The position numbers were made by a program, and so were the translations under genes. A stretch of DNA of 48,837 nt from DASYAE01 sp036501535 (lineage in GTDB: Bacteria > Actinomycetota > Actinomycetes > Streptomycetales > Catenulisporaceae). Below, piece by piece: positions 33,930 through 42,203 of the stretch (positions within the stretch are counted from its first letter, which is position 1; every line of letters starts with the position of its first letter). The DNA is taken from positions 1-48,837 of the forward strand of contig DASYAE010000101.1 in the NCBI GenBank assembly GCA_036501535.1, read 5' to 3'. The notes beneath the pieces were generated by a model. The model was not told the DNA's origin. It did no database searches and was given only the letters and a program-made list of their open reading frames with translations.

Positions 33930-34944
33930 GCTGGGGCTCCCTCCGGTCCCCGAGTTCGCAGCACCGCTCGACGACGAGCTCGCGCTGCGCCTCTACACCC
34001 TGATGCAGCGGCTGCGCCGGTTCGAGAAGCGCGCCTACGACCTGTTCATGCAGAACCTTGTGAAGGGCACCAGCCACCTGTCGCTGGGCCAGGAGGCCAT
34101 CGCGGCCGCGTTCGGGATCGCGATGCGGCCCGGCGACTGGACCTTCGCCACATACCGCGGACACGCCCACACCCTCGCGCGCGGCGCCCCGATGGACGCG
34201 GCCATGGCCGAACTGCTCGGCCGGGCCAACGGCCTGCTCGCCGGCAAGGGCGGCTCGATGCACCTGACCAGCGCCGAGCACGGGGCCATGGGCTCGTACG
34301 CGATCGTCGGCGCGCACCTGACCATCGCCAACGGCGCCGCGTGGTCGGCCCGGCTGCGCGGCACGGACCAGGTCGCAGTGTGCTTCTTCGGCGACGGCAC
34401 GACGAACATCGGGGCCTTCCACGAGGCGCTGAACCTCGCCGCGGTCTGGCGCCTGCCGGTCGTCTTCGTCTGCGAGAACAACCTGTGGATGGAGTACACG
34501 CCGATCGGGAGCGTGACCGCGGTGCCGCGGCCCGCCGCGGACCGGGCGTCCGCCTACGGGCTCGAACCGGTCCTGGCCGACGGCAACGACGTCGCAGCAC
34601 TCTACGAAGTGGCCGCTCAGGCCCTCGACCGCGCCCGGTCCGGCGGCGGCCCGAGCCTGATCGAGGCGGTGACCTACCGGCACGGCGGCCACTCCCGGGC
34701 CGATCCGGCGAAGTACCGGAGCGCCGAGGAGGTCGCGGCCTGGATGGACCGCGACCCGGTGGAGACGTATCGCAGCCACCTGATGAAAGCGGGCGTCGCC
34801 GTAGCGGCGCTGGAGGAGATCGAGGCGGCGGCGCAGCGCGAGGTCGACGCGGCGACGCAGGCGGCGAAGGACGGCCCGGCGCCGAGCCTCGACCAGGTCG
34901 ACCGGGACGTGTGGGCGGACGGGACCTCGAGATGGCGGAACTGA
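33913..34944 (+). CDS. 2-oxoacid (or acetoin) dehydrogenase E1 alpha subunit
   Basis: 343 aa, thiamine-diphosphate enzyme. The TPP/Mg-binding motif begins at CFFGDGTTNIGAFHEA (about residue 157) and ends with VFVCENN about 27 residues later. GGKGSMHLTSA-type sequence and YRGHAHTLARG are typical of the acetoin/pyruvate dehydrogenase branch. With the beta subunit it decarboxylates a 2-oxoacid or acetoin and passes the acyl group to a lipoyl E2, which is not in this window. The start is TTG at 33913 with AGGAG 7 nt before it, overlapping the M24 gene by 17 nt. Confidence 0.92.
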   Translation: MPTPTELGLPPVPEFAAPLDDELALRLYTLMQRLRRFEKRAYDLFMQNLVKGTSHLSLGQEAIAAAFGIAMRPGDWTFATYRGHAHTLARGAPMDAAMAELLGRANGLLAGKGGSMHLTSAEHGAMGSYAIVGAHLTIANGAAWSARLRGTDQVAVCFFGDGTTNIGAFHEALNLAAVWRLPVVFVCENNLWMEYTPIGSVTAVPRPAADRASAYGLEPVLADGNDVAALYEVAAQALDRARSGGGPSLIEAVTYRHGGHSRADPAKYRSAEEVAAWMDRDPVETYRSHLMKAGVAVAALEEIEAAAQREVDAATQAAKDGPAPSLDQVDRDVWADGTSRWRN

Positions 34945-35906
34945 CCTATCGGCAGGCGGTGGCGCACGGCCTGGCGCAGGAGCTCGAGCACGACCCGAGC
35001 GTCGTGTTCCTCGGCGAGGACGTCGCCGCGGCCGGCGGGGTGTTCAAGGCCACCGTCGGGCTGGCCGAGCGCTTCCCGGACCGGGTGCTGGACGCGCCGA
35101 TCTCCGAGCAGGCCATCCTCGGCGCCGCGATGGGGGCGGCGATGACCGGGCTGCGGCCGGTCGCCGAGATCATGTTCTCCGACTTCCTCGCAGTGTGCTG
35201 GGACATCGTGGCGAACCAGATCGCGAAGACCCGCTACATGACCGGCGGCCAGGTCTCGCTGCCGCTGGTGGTCCGCACCGCCAACGGCGGCGGCCTGCGC
35301 TTCGGGGCGCAGCACTCGCAGAGCGTGGAGAACTGGGCCATGGCCGTGCCGGGGCTCAAGGTCGTCGCGCCCTCGACGCCGCGCGACGTGGTCGGGCTGC
35401 TCGCCGCGGCGGTGCGCGACCCCGATCCGGTGCTCTTCTTCGAGCACAAGGCGCTCTACCCGCTGAAGGGCGAGGTGCCGGACGGCGAGATCGTCGACGC
35501 CCTCGGCACCGCGAAGGTGCTGCGGACCGGCAGCGACTGCACGATCGTGGCGCTGGCCGCGATGGTGCCGCGCGCCCTGGCAGCCGCCACAGAGTTGGCT
35601 GCCGCCGGTATCGATGCAACGGTCGTAGACGTGCGCTCACTCGTCCCGCTCGACACCGCCACGCTGCTCGAAGCCGTGTCGGCGACCGGCCGCCTCTTCA
35701 CCGTGGAGGAGAACCCGCGGCTGTGCGGCTGGGGGGCGGAGCTGGTGTCGATCGTGATCGAGGAGACCTGGTCCGCACTGACCGGGCCGCCGGTGCGCAT
35801 CACGACCCCACACGTGCCGCTGCCCGCGGCCGACGCGCTGGAGGACCACGCGATTCCGTCTGCCGCACGCGTCGTCGAGACGGTGACGAAAGCGCTGGGC
35901 GCGTGA
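34932..35906 (+). CDS. 2-oxoacid (or acetoin) dehydrogenase E1 beta subunit
   Basis: 324 aa, full length. TYRQAVAHGLAQELEHDPSVVFLGEDV at the start, ISEQAILGAAMGAAMTGLRPV, and VRTANGGGLRFGAQHSQS are typical of the TPP pyrimidine-binding half. The C-terminal transketolase domain has TVVDVRSLVPLD and TVEENPRLCGWGAE. It pairs with the alpha subunit, whose gene it overlaps by 13 nt. It is the last gene of the operator-1 unit and is followed by a perfect hairpin. No E2 or E3 gene is nearby, so the complex must borrow these from elsewhere or act with an artificial-acceptor-like partner. Confidence 0.93.
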   Translation: MAELTYRQAVAHGLAQELEHDPSVVFLGEDVAAAGGVFKATVGLAERFPDRVLDAPISEQAILGAAMGAAMTGLRPVAEIMFSDFLAVCWDIVANQIAKTRYMTGGQVSLPLVVRTANGGGLRFGAQHSQSVENWAMAVPGLKVVAPSTPRDVVGLLAAAVRDPDPVLFFEHKALYPLKGEVPDGEIVDALGTAKVLRTGSDCTIVALAAMVPRALAAATELAAAGIDATVVDVRSLVPLDTATLLEAVSATGRLFTVEENPRLCGWGAELVSIVIEETWSALTGPPVRITTPHVPLPAADALEDHAIPSAARVVETVTKALGA

Positions 35907-35911
35907 TGTGA

Positions 35912-35949
35912 GCTGCGCGGTGGCGGCGTGCGGTCCGCCACCGCGCAGC
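35912..35949. terminator. bidirectional terminator hairpin
   Basis: Perfect 15-bp GC-rich stem (35912-35926 with 35935-35949) and an 8-nt loop, placed between the converging E1 beta and alpha/beta hydrolase genes. Confidence 0.8.
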
Positions 35950-35991
35950 AGCGCAGCGTTCGTATGTGCAGTGCTCATATATACATTTGGA

Positions 35992-37053
35992 TCAGTGTTC
36001 TGCCAAATGGGCGGCGACCCAGTCGGCGGTCTTGTTGCGATGTTGCGCGGCCACGTTCATGCAGCCGTGGTTGCCTTTCCCGAGGAGCAGCAGCGTCGCC
36101 GGGCCCGCCGCCTCGGCTACGAGCCGTTCGGCGTCCTGCCAGGGGAAGAGCCGGTCCAGCTTGCCCGCCACGACGAGCAGCGGGCAGCCGATGGACTGCG
36201 CGTGGCCCTCGATGCTCAGCGTCTGCGCGTATTCACGAGCCTGGTCCTCGGTCTTGAGATGCGAGCGCACCCGGAACGCCTCGCGGGTCAGGGTCGGAAG
36301 GGTGTCCCAGGCGGCGCCGAGATTGTAGGGCCCTGCGAGAGCGACGCAGGCCCGCACGCGCGGGTCTCCGGCTGCGATGCGCGGCGCGTAGTACCCGCCG
36401 AGGCTCACGCCCCAGACCGCGAGGCGTCCGGGGTCGACGCCGTCGAGCCGGCCGACCGCGTCCAGGATCGCTGCGCCTGGCTTCTCCCAGTCCGCCCGGA
36501 TCGGCAGGTCGTACTCTGATTCGCCCTGGCCCGGCCCGTCCACGCTGAAGGTGGCCACGCCGCGCTCCAGGAACAGCGCCTCCGTGGTCCGGAACTCCTC
36601 CTTGGTGGAGTCCAGCCCCGGCACCATCACCACCGCCGGATGCGGGCCGGCCCCCGCGGGCAGGCGCAGCACGCCGACCATCCGGGCGCCGTCGAACGGG
36701 ATCTCCACCCGGCGGCCGGGCGGGTCCAGGTGCGGCAGCGCGGCGTCGAGGCAGCGGACCGCCTCGGCGTGCGCGGCGCGCATCTGGTCGAGGTCCTGGA
36801 CGAAGAGGAACTTGGCGAAGTGGTAGTAGACCGCGGCCTGCGCGTAGTGCTGGCCGGCCGAGCGCAGCCGGCCCTCGGCCTGCGCCTCCTCGGCCAGACC
36901 CCGGTGCTCGGCCGCCGCCGCGCACCAGGCCGCGCACCAGTCCGACCACCGCTCCAGCCCGCCGGTGATGCGCTCGAAGTCGGACACCGCCACGCCGTTG
37001 GTGGTGAACCGCGGTGCCCAGTGGGCGATCGCCGAGGCGACCAACTCGTCCAT
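35992..37053 (-). CDS. alpha/beta hydrolase, C-C hydrolase-like (2,6-dihydroxypseudooxynicotine hydrolase family)
   Basis: 353 aa. An N-terminal helical cap (about 1-120) precedes the hydrolase core. The nucleophile is the Ser of WGVSLGGYYAPR, with an Asp in VAGKLDRLFPW and the His in KGNHGCMN; a Glu in LDSTKEEFRT sits where the related C-C hydrolases keep an extra acid. The nearest functional analogue I recall is the nicotine-pathway enzyme that cleaves a C-C bond in a 1,3-dicarbonyl-like compound; simple esterase activity is the alternative. The ATG at 37053 has AGGG before it; an upstream GTG at 37083 is possible. It is the last gene of the transporter unit, which suggests it acts on the imported substrate. 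Confidence 0.82.
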   Translation of the reverse strand: MDELVASAIAHWAPRFTTNGVAVSDFERITGGLERWSDWCAAWCAAAAEHRGLAEEAQAEGRLRSAGQHYAQAAVYYHFAKFLFVQDLDQMRAAHAEAVRCLDAALPHLDPPGRRVEIPFDGARMVGVLRLPAGAGPHPAVVMVPGLDSTKEEFRTTEALFLERGVATFSVDGPGQGESEYDLPIRADWEKPGAAILDAVGRLDGVDPGRLAVWGVSLGGYYAPRIAAGDPRVRACVALAGPYNLGAAWDTLPTLTREAFRVRSHLKTEDQAREYAQTLSIEGHAQSIGCPLLVVAGKLDRLFPWQDAERLVAEAAGPATLLLLGKGNHGCMNVAAQHRNKTADWVAAHLAEH

Positions 37054-37092
37054 GCTGCCCTGCCGCCTTTCTCCTTCGTCCACGGCCCCGGT

Positions 37093-37827
37093 TCACCGGC
37101 CCACGGCGGCGGTGCCCCCGCCGAGGTAGAGGTGCGCGATCTCGGAGCTGCCCTGCAGCTCGGCGCCGGAGCCCTCGAGCCGCACGTGGCCGCTCTCGAC
37201 GACCACCGCGTGCGTGGCCAGGGAGAGCCCGGCGCGCACGTTCTGCTCGACCAGCAGGACGGTCCGCCCCGCCTCGCCCATGGCCCGGACCTGGCGCAGC
37301 ACCAGCCGCAGCGTCTTCGGGTCCAGGCCCATCGACGGCTCGTCGAGCACCACGAGCCTCGGCTCGAGCATCAGGCACCTGGCGAACTCCACCAGCCGCT
37401 GCTGCCCGCCGGACAGCGCCCCGGCCTTGTCCCGGCCGCGCTCGCGCACGATCGGGAACAGCTCGGCGACCCGGCCGAGCCGCCGGGCCAGCTCCGCCCG
37501 GTCCCGCAGCAGGAAGCCGCCGAGCTCGACGTTCTCCCGCACCGTCATGTCCGGGAACAGCGTGTGGTTCTGCGCGACCTGCACGATGCCGAGCCGGAGG
37601 ATCTGCCGCGGCGAGCGCCCGGCGATGTCGCCGCCGTCGAAGAGCACTGTGCCGCGCCGGGGCTTCAGCTGCCCGCTGACCACCCGCAGGATCGTCGACT
37701 TGCCCGCGCCGTTCGGCCCGACGACGCAGGTGATGCCGCCCTCGGGCACCGTGATCGACAGGTCCCTGAGAACGTCGCTGCCGCCGTAGCCGGCCCACAC
37801 GCCGTGCAGTTCGAGCAGGCCGGTCAC
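37093..37827 (-). CDS. livF: branched-chain amino acid-type ABC transporter ATPase (LivF)
   Basis: 244 aa. Walker A GPNGAGKST (about 38-46), signature LSGGQQRLVEFARCL, Walker B LVVLDEPSMGLDP and a C-terminal LivF-type end (SSEIAHLYLGG). It energises import with LivG across the LivH/LivM channel. The GTG start lies in a GTGA overlap with livG. The actual substrate of such transporters ranges from amino acids to amides, urea and aromatic acids. Confidence 0.94.
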   Translation of the reverse strand: MTGLLELHGVWAGYGGSDVLRDLSITVPEGGITCVVGPNGAGKSTILRVVSGQLKPRRGTVLFDGGDIAGRSPRQILRLGIVQVAQNHTLFPDMTVRENVELGGFLLRDRAELARRLGRVAELFPIVRERGRDKAGALSGGQQRLVEFARCLMLEPRLVVLDEPSMGLDPKTLRLVLRQVRAMGEAGRTVLLVEQNVRAGLSLATHAVVVESGHVRLEGSGAELQGSSEIAHLYLGGGTAAVGR

Positions 37828-38651
37828 CGCGCCGCCCCCTCCCGCCGGCCGTGCCCGGCCTCGTCGTCCGCGTCGGTGGCGTCGGTGGCATCGCCGTCGT
37901 GGACATCGTCGTCCGCATCGTCGTCCACTGCTCCGCCGAGGTAGGCGTCGAGCACCCGCGGATCGCCGCGCACCTGCTCCGGATCGCCGTGCGCGATGAC
38001 CGCCCCGCGCTCCATCACCCAGACGACCTCGCACAGGCCCATGACGAACTCCATGTTGTGCTCGACCACGAGGAAGGTGACTCCGCGTCGGTTCAGCTCC
38101 CTGATGCGCTCGCCCATCTGCCCGATCAGCAGGGGGTTGATGCCCCCGGCCGGCTCGTCGAGCAGGATCACCCGCGGCTCCTGGGCGAGCACCATGGCGA
38201 GCTCGACCATCTTGCGCTGCCCGTAGGACAGCTCGCCCGCCGGGACCCGGGCCGACCCGGACAGGCCGACGAAGTCGAGCAGGTCGAGGCAGCGCGCGTC
38301 GCTGTAGAGCTCCCGGTGCCGGGACCGCGGCACCCCGGCCCGGCCGACCATCAGGTTCTCCAGCAGCGTCAGCCGGCCGAACACCCGGGTGAGCTGGAAC
38401 GTGCGCCCGACGCCCAGCGCGCCGATCCGGCCCGGCGGGGCGTTGGTGATCTCCCGGCCGTCCAGCAGGACGCTGCCGGCGTCGGCCCGCTCGAATCCGG
38501 TCACGACGTTGAACAGGGTCGTCTTCCCGGAGCCGTTCGGGCCGATCAGGCCAGCGATCGAGCCCTGCTCGACGCTGAGGGAGCACTCTGACAGCGCTTG
38601 GAGCCCACCGTAGCTCTTGGCGAGGCCGCAAACCTCGAGCAGGGCGGTCAT
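37824..38651 (-). CDS. livG: branched-chain amino acid-type ABC transporter ATPase (LivG)
   Basis: 275 aa. Walker A GPNGSGKTT, signature LSYGQRKMVELAMVL, Walker B VILLDEPAGGINP and the LivG-type GVGRTFQLTRVFGRLT. An extra Asp-rich tail (DDDADDDVHDGDATDATDADD) of about 30 residues follows the normal end RGDPRVLDAYLGG and is low complexity. The ATG overlaps the livM stop (ATGA), and its own stop overlaps livF. Confidence 0.94.
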   Translation of the reverse strand: MTALLEVCGLAKSYGGLQALSECSLSVEQGSIAGLIGPNGSGKTTLFNVVTGFERADAGSVLLDGREITNAPPGRIGALGVGRTFQLTRVFGRLTLLENLMVGRAGVPRSRHRELYSDARCLDLLDFVGLSGSARVPAGELSYGQRKMVELAMVLAQEPRVILLDEPAGGINPLLIGQMGERIRELNRRGVTFLVVEHNMEFVMGLCEVVWVMERGAVIAHGDPEQVRGDPRVLDAYLGGAVDDDADDDVHDGDATDATDADDEAGHGRREGAAR

Positions 38652-39715
38652 CGGGTCGCCTCCGGGCCGGATGCGGCGGTCCGCCGCCATCGCAGGAGCC
38701 GGCGCAACAGCTGCCCGAGCGAGGGCACGATCCCCTGCGGCAGGAAGCCGATGACGGCCAGGAACAGCGCGCCGAACAGGATCAGCGACAGGCCGGCGGC
38801 GGTGAACTGCAGGGTCAGGTACTGCTGCAGCGGCTCGAGCAGCAGCGCCCCGACCACCGGGCCGGCGACCGTGCCGAGCCCGCCGAGGAACGCCATCAGC
38901 GCGACCGTCAGGTCGAAGATCGCCTCGAAGGCGAACGGCGGGTAGACACTGCCGAGGTAGTACGCGTATATCGCGCCGCACATGCCGGTGATTACGCCGC
39001 TGAGCACGAACGCGGTGAGCTTCACCCGGCCGGTCCGCACGCCGAGCCCGCGGGCCCGGTCCTCGTCGTCGCGGATCGCGAGCAGCTGCAGGCCGAAGTG
39101 CGAGCGCCGCACCGCCCACGACGCGATGACGGCGATCACCGCGACGACGAGGGCCGCCGCGTAGAAGGGGTCGTTGTACGTCGCGGCCGTCCACGGCGGC
39201 AGCGGCAACTCGATGCCCGCCGAGCCGTGGGTGACGGACTGCAGGTTGTACGCGAGCAGCTGGAAGATGAAGAAGATCGCGATGGTGACCACCACGAAGG
39301 TGTGCCGGCGGGTGCGCAGCGCGAGCCAGCCGACCGGTACCGCGACCAGCCCGGCGAACAGGCCCGCCGCCGGCACCCAGGCGAAGATCATGGTCCCGCC
39401 GCGTTCGTTCAGGTGCGTCGTCACGTCGGCCATGAAGTACGCGCCGCTGCCGTAGAACACTGCGTTGCCCAGCGCCATGTACCCGCTGTAGCCCGAGAAC
39501 AGGTTCCAGGCCGAGGCCGCAGCCGCGTACAGGAGGGTGAAGAAGGCTATGGACGTGGTCGCCGGATTCGTGAACACGAAAGGGAATCCGACGGCGCACA
39601 GCAGCGCCAGCACGACCACCGACCGGCGCGCGAGGCGGAACCCGGGCGCGGACAGCGGGTCGGTGCCGCGGTCATCAGGCGCCTGCTGCGCCACGGGCGC
39701 GTCGGCCACGGTCAT
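38648..39715 (-). CDS. livM: branched-chain amino acid-type ABC transporter permease (LivM)
   Basis: 355 aa with about ten hydrophobic membrane segments, beginning VVVLALLCAVGFPFVF. The EAA-like coupling loop is around LLAIRDDEDRARGLGVRTGRVKL, and LSGVITGMCGAIYAYYLG is the conserved LivM region. The ATG overlaps the livH stop (ATGA). It forms the transmembrane channel with LivH. Confidence 0.94.
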   Translation of the reverse strand: MTVADAPVAQQAPDDRGTDPLSAPGFRLARRSVVVLALLCAVGFPFVFTNPATTSIAFFTLLYAAAASAWNLFSGYSGYMALGNAVFYGSGAYFMADVTTHLNERGGTMIFAWVPAAGLFAGLVAVPVGWLALRTRRHTFVVVTIAIFFIFQLLAYNLQSVTHGSAGIELPLPPWTAATYNDPFYAAALVVAVIAVIASWAVRRSHFGLQLLAIRDDEDRARGLGVRTGRVKLTAFVLSGVITGMCGAIYAYYLGSVYPPFAFEAIFDLTVALMAFLGGLGTVAGPVVGALLLEPLQQYLTLQFTAAGLSLILFGALFLAVIGFLPQGIVPSLGQLLRRLLRWRRTAASGPEATR

Positions 39716-40593
39716 TGGGCCCGCACCGCCCTCGCGCCGAACAGCCCGCTCGGCCGGACCAGCAGCACGAGCACCAGCACGCCGAAGAACACGGTGCTCG
39801 ACCACACCGGCGACCAGAGCACCGCCGTGACGTCCTCGATCACCAGCGTGACGACCGCGGCGACCAGCGCGCCGCCGATGCTGCCGAGGCCGCCGAGCAC
39901 CACGATCACCAGCAGCCGCGAGATCAGGTCGTACCCGGAGTCGGGGTTGAACGTGTTCGTGGCGCCGTACACCATGCCGCCGACCGCGGTGGCCGCCGCG
40001 CCGATGCCGAAGGTGACCGCGGCCACCCGGTCGATGTCGATGCCGATCAGCTGCGCGCCGGTGCGGTTCTGCATCGAGGCCCTGATGCTGTATCCGGTGC
40101 GCGAGCGGTAGATGAACAGGTACAGCGCGCCGAGCAGCACCACCGCGAGTCCGAATCCGAACACGTAGATGTAGGGGAGGTAGAACCCGGCGACGTGTAT
40201 CGACCGCTCCACGTACCAGGCGTCGAGGGTGTGCAGGTCGGCGGAGTAGAACTGAGTGAGTATGCCCTCGATGATGATGGCCACGGCGAAGGTGACCAGG
40301 ATCGACAGGGCCGTGCGGTCGCGCGAGGCGAGCCGGCGGATGAAGCCCCACTCGATCACCACGCCGATCAGGAACATGACCGGGATGGTGATGAGCAGCC
40401 CCACGAAGGGATCGATGCCGGCGTGCACCTGAAGCGTGTAGCTGAGATACGCGCCGAGGACCACCATGATCCCCTGGGCGATGTTGATGATCTCCATGAC
40501 GCCGAAGATCAGCGTGAGCCCGGCCGCCATCAGGGCGTAGACGCCCCCGGTCAGGACGCCGTCGACGACCGCCTTCGCCAGTTCCGTGCCCAA
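39712..40593 (-). CDS. livH: branched-chain amino acid-type ABC transporter permease (LivH)
   Basis: 293 aa, eight or so membrane segments. GVLTGGVYALMAAGLTLIFG at the N-terminus, AIGIDIDRVAAVTFGIG-like coupling loop (QLIGIDIDRVAAVTFGIG) and GGLGSIGGALVAAVV are LivH hallmarks. The start is TTG at 40593 with GAAGGGG about 8 nt upstream; no ATG or GTG fits. It lies 16 nt after the binding-protein gene. Confidence 0.93.
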   Translation of the reverse strand: MGTELAKAVVDGVLTGGVYALMAAGLTLIFGVMEIINIAQGIMVVLGAYLSYTLQVHAGIDPFVGLLITIPVMFLIGVVIEWGFIRRLASRDRTALSILVTFAVAIIIEGILTQFYSADLHTLDAWYVERSIHVAGFYLPYIYVFGFGLAVVLLGALYLFIYRSRTGYSIRASMQNRTGAQLIGIDIDRVAAVTFGIGAAATAVGGMVYGATNTFNPDSGYDLISRLLVIVVLGGLGSIGGALVAAVVTLVIEDVTAVLWSPVWSSTVFFGVLVLVLLVRPSGLFGARAVRAQ

Positions 40594-40609
40594 TGCGTGC
40601 GCCCCTTCG

Positions 40610-41872
40610 TCACCAGGCCGGCTTGGGGAAGATGATCGGCGCCGTGGCCGGCGAGACCGGCACCAGCGCGTGCGCCGCGTTCGGCTGGAACGGCACCAGG
40701 GCGCCGTTCTGCCACTGGAAGATGTAGGCGAACGCCTTGACGTTCTGTCCGGTCTTGTCGAAGGCCACCGGCCCCTGCACCGTCTGGAAGGTGCCCTTGT
40801 GCAGCTCGGCGACCAGCTTGGTCTGGTCCAGGCCGCCGTCCTTGGTGACCGCCTGCGCGGTGACCTCGCCGACCGAGTAGGCCTCTGCGACGTCGGAGCT
40901 GATGTCCTGCGCGTTGCCGCCGTAGGCCTTGATGTACGCGGCGACCATCGCGGCGTTGCCGGGCGTGGTGGCTGTCGGGTACCACTCGTTGGGGACCATG
41001 ACCCCCTGGGTGTGGTCCGCGCCGACGTTCTGGATGAACTGCGCGCCCTGATCCGGGCCGGCGGTGGCGATCAGGGCCTTGGGATCGTAGTTCTGCTGGA
41101 TGAACTGCTTGATGAACGCGGTGACGTCGGGCAGCAGCGTGCCGACGAGCACGATGTCGGCGTGCGCGCTGATCATGCCCGCGGCGATCGGGCCGTAGTC
41201 GGTGGTCTCCGACGGGTACGTCTGGTTGTAGACCGTGCGCACGCCGGCGTTCTGCAGGATGCCCTGCGCGATCGAGAGCTGCGGCGCGGTGAACGGGTCG
41301 TCCTCGGTCGCGTACGCGGCGGTCGCCGGCCGGGTCGCGGCGGGCATGGCCGCGATCCACTTGGCGAAGCTGACCAGGTTGTTGGCGACCGGGAGGCTGA
41401 CGTCGAAGACGTCGTTCAGCCCGCGGGTGAACACGGTGGGGCCGCCGCCGGCGCCCTCCACAAACGCGTATCCGTACCGTGCGACGACCTGGGACGAGGC
41501 CTCGGTCAGCGAGGTGGAGAAGGGCCCGAAGACCAGGTCGACGTGGTCGACGCTGATCAGCTTCTGGTAGTTGGTGGCCACCTGCACCGGGCTGCTCGCG
41601 TCGTTGACGATGTCGAGTTTGACCTGGCGCCCGAGCAGGCCGCCGGAGCCGTTGACCTGCTTCGCCCACAGCTCGTAGCCCTGCTGGAAGGCGAGTCCGT
41701 CGGCGGAGAAGTCGCCGGTGAGCGAGAGCGAGACGCCGATCGTGATCGGCCCGGTCGAGCCGCCGCCGGTGGAGGAGCTGCACGCGCTGCAGGCGACGGG
41801 CAGGGCCAGGGCCAGCGCGATCGCGGCCGTCCTGCTGCTGCGCCGCCCCGAGGCCGGTCGTCGTGTGCTCAA
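40610..41872 (-). CDS. ABC transporter substrate-binding lipoprotein (LivK/amide-binding type)
   Basis: 420 aa. A signal peptide (SSRTAAIALALALPVACSACSSS) contains candidate lipobox cysteines, then a Gly/Ser spacer and the periplasmic-binding fold of the Leu/amide-binding class (ITIGVSLSLTGDFSADG, FGPFSTSLTEASS, TDYGPIAAGM). The protein would sit on the outer face of the membrane and give the importer its specificity. The open frame runs to 41956, but the upstream part crosses the operator at 41926-41937 and a likely promoter. The TTG at 41872, preceded by GGGAG and GAGG, is therefore preferred. It is the first gene of the transporter unit. Confidence 0.9.
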   Translation of the reverse strand: MSTRRPASGRRSSRTAAIALALALPVACSACSSSTGGGSTGPITIGVSLSLTGDFSADGLAFQQGYELWAKQVNGSGGLLGRQVKLDIVNDASSPVQVATNYQKLISVDHVDLVFGPFSTSLTEASSQVVARYGYAFVEGAGGGPTVFTRGLNDVFDVSLPVANNLVSFAKWIAAMPAATRPATAAYATEDDPFTAPQLSIAQGILQNAGVRTVYNQTYPSETTDYGPIAAGMISAHADIVLVGTLLPDVTAFIKQFIQQNYDPKALIATAGPDQGAQFIQNVGADHTQGVMVPNEWYPTATTPGNAAMVAAYIKAYGGNAQDISSDVAEAYSVGEVTAQAVTKDGGLDQTKLVAELHKGTFQTVQGPVAFDKTGQNVKAFAYIFQWQNGALVPFQPNAAHALVPVSPATAPIIFPKPAW

Positions 41873-41925
41873 GCCTCGCTCATCTCCCGCCCTCTCCCGG
41901 TCGGTCCGGACAATCGACGCGGTCA

Positions 41926-41937
41926 GCAATCGATTGC
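41926..41937. promoter_or_regulatory. LacI-type operator 2, GCAATCGATTGC
   Basis: Same 12-bp palindrome as operator 1. It lies 53 bp before the TTG of the binding-protein gene and just downstream of a candidate minus-strand promoter, where a bound repressor would block transcription. Confidence 0.85.
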
Positions 41938-41946
41938 ATTGTCTGC

Positions 41947-41975
41947 ACTGTTGCAAGCCGCCGTGGGTGCGTCAA
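41947..41975 (-). promoter_or_regulatory. candidate promoter of the transporter unit
   Basis: Read on the minus strand: TTGACG (41975-41970), a 17-nt spacer, then AACAGT (41952-41947). The start point would fall at about 41940, so operator 2 would cover the first transcribed bases. The -10 box is a weak match. Confidence 0.45.
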
Positions 41976-42096
41976 GGGCGCGCCCGGCAGTTGCCGGCGA
42001 CACTCCCTGAGATCACTGCGGATTCCCGTGCCCATCAGTGAGTTCGCCGAATCTGCAGGCCGCGTCCAGATCATCTCGGCGCGGCGCTGGCGGATC

Positions 42097-42108
42097 GCAA
42101 TCGATTGC
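42097..42108. promoter_or_regulatory. LacI-type operator 3, GCAATCGATTGC
   Basis: Third identical palindrome, 95 bp upstream of the NMT1-like gene and 160 bp from operator 2, in the divergent control region. The spacing between operators 2 and 3 would allow a repressor loop. Confidence 0.82.
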
Positions 42109-42203
42109 GCATATCGTGTTCTCAGATCGGTACCGGGTGCTCTCAGGCCGGTCGCAGGATCGACCGGCCGACCGGCCCAGACAGGCGGGACAGGGGAGTC
42201 GTC

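Noticed and set aside
41873..41956. Longer N-terminus of the substrate-binding protein starting at TTG 41956
   Set aside because: It would read through the LacI operator and the candidate promoter; the signal peptide is complete from 41872.
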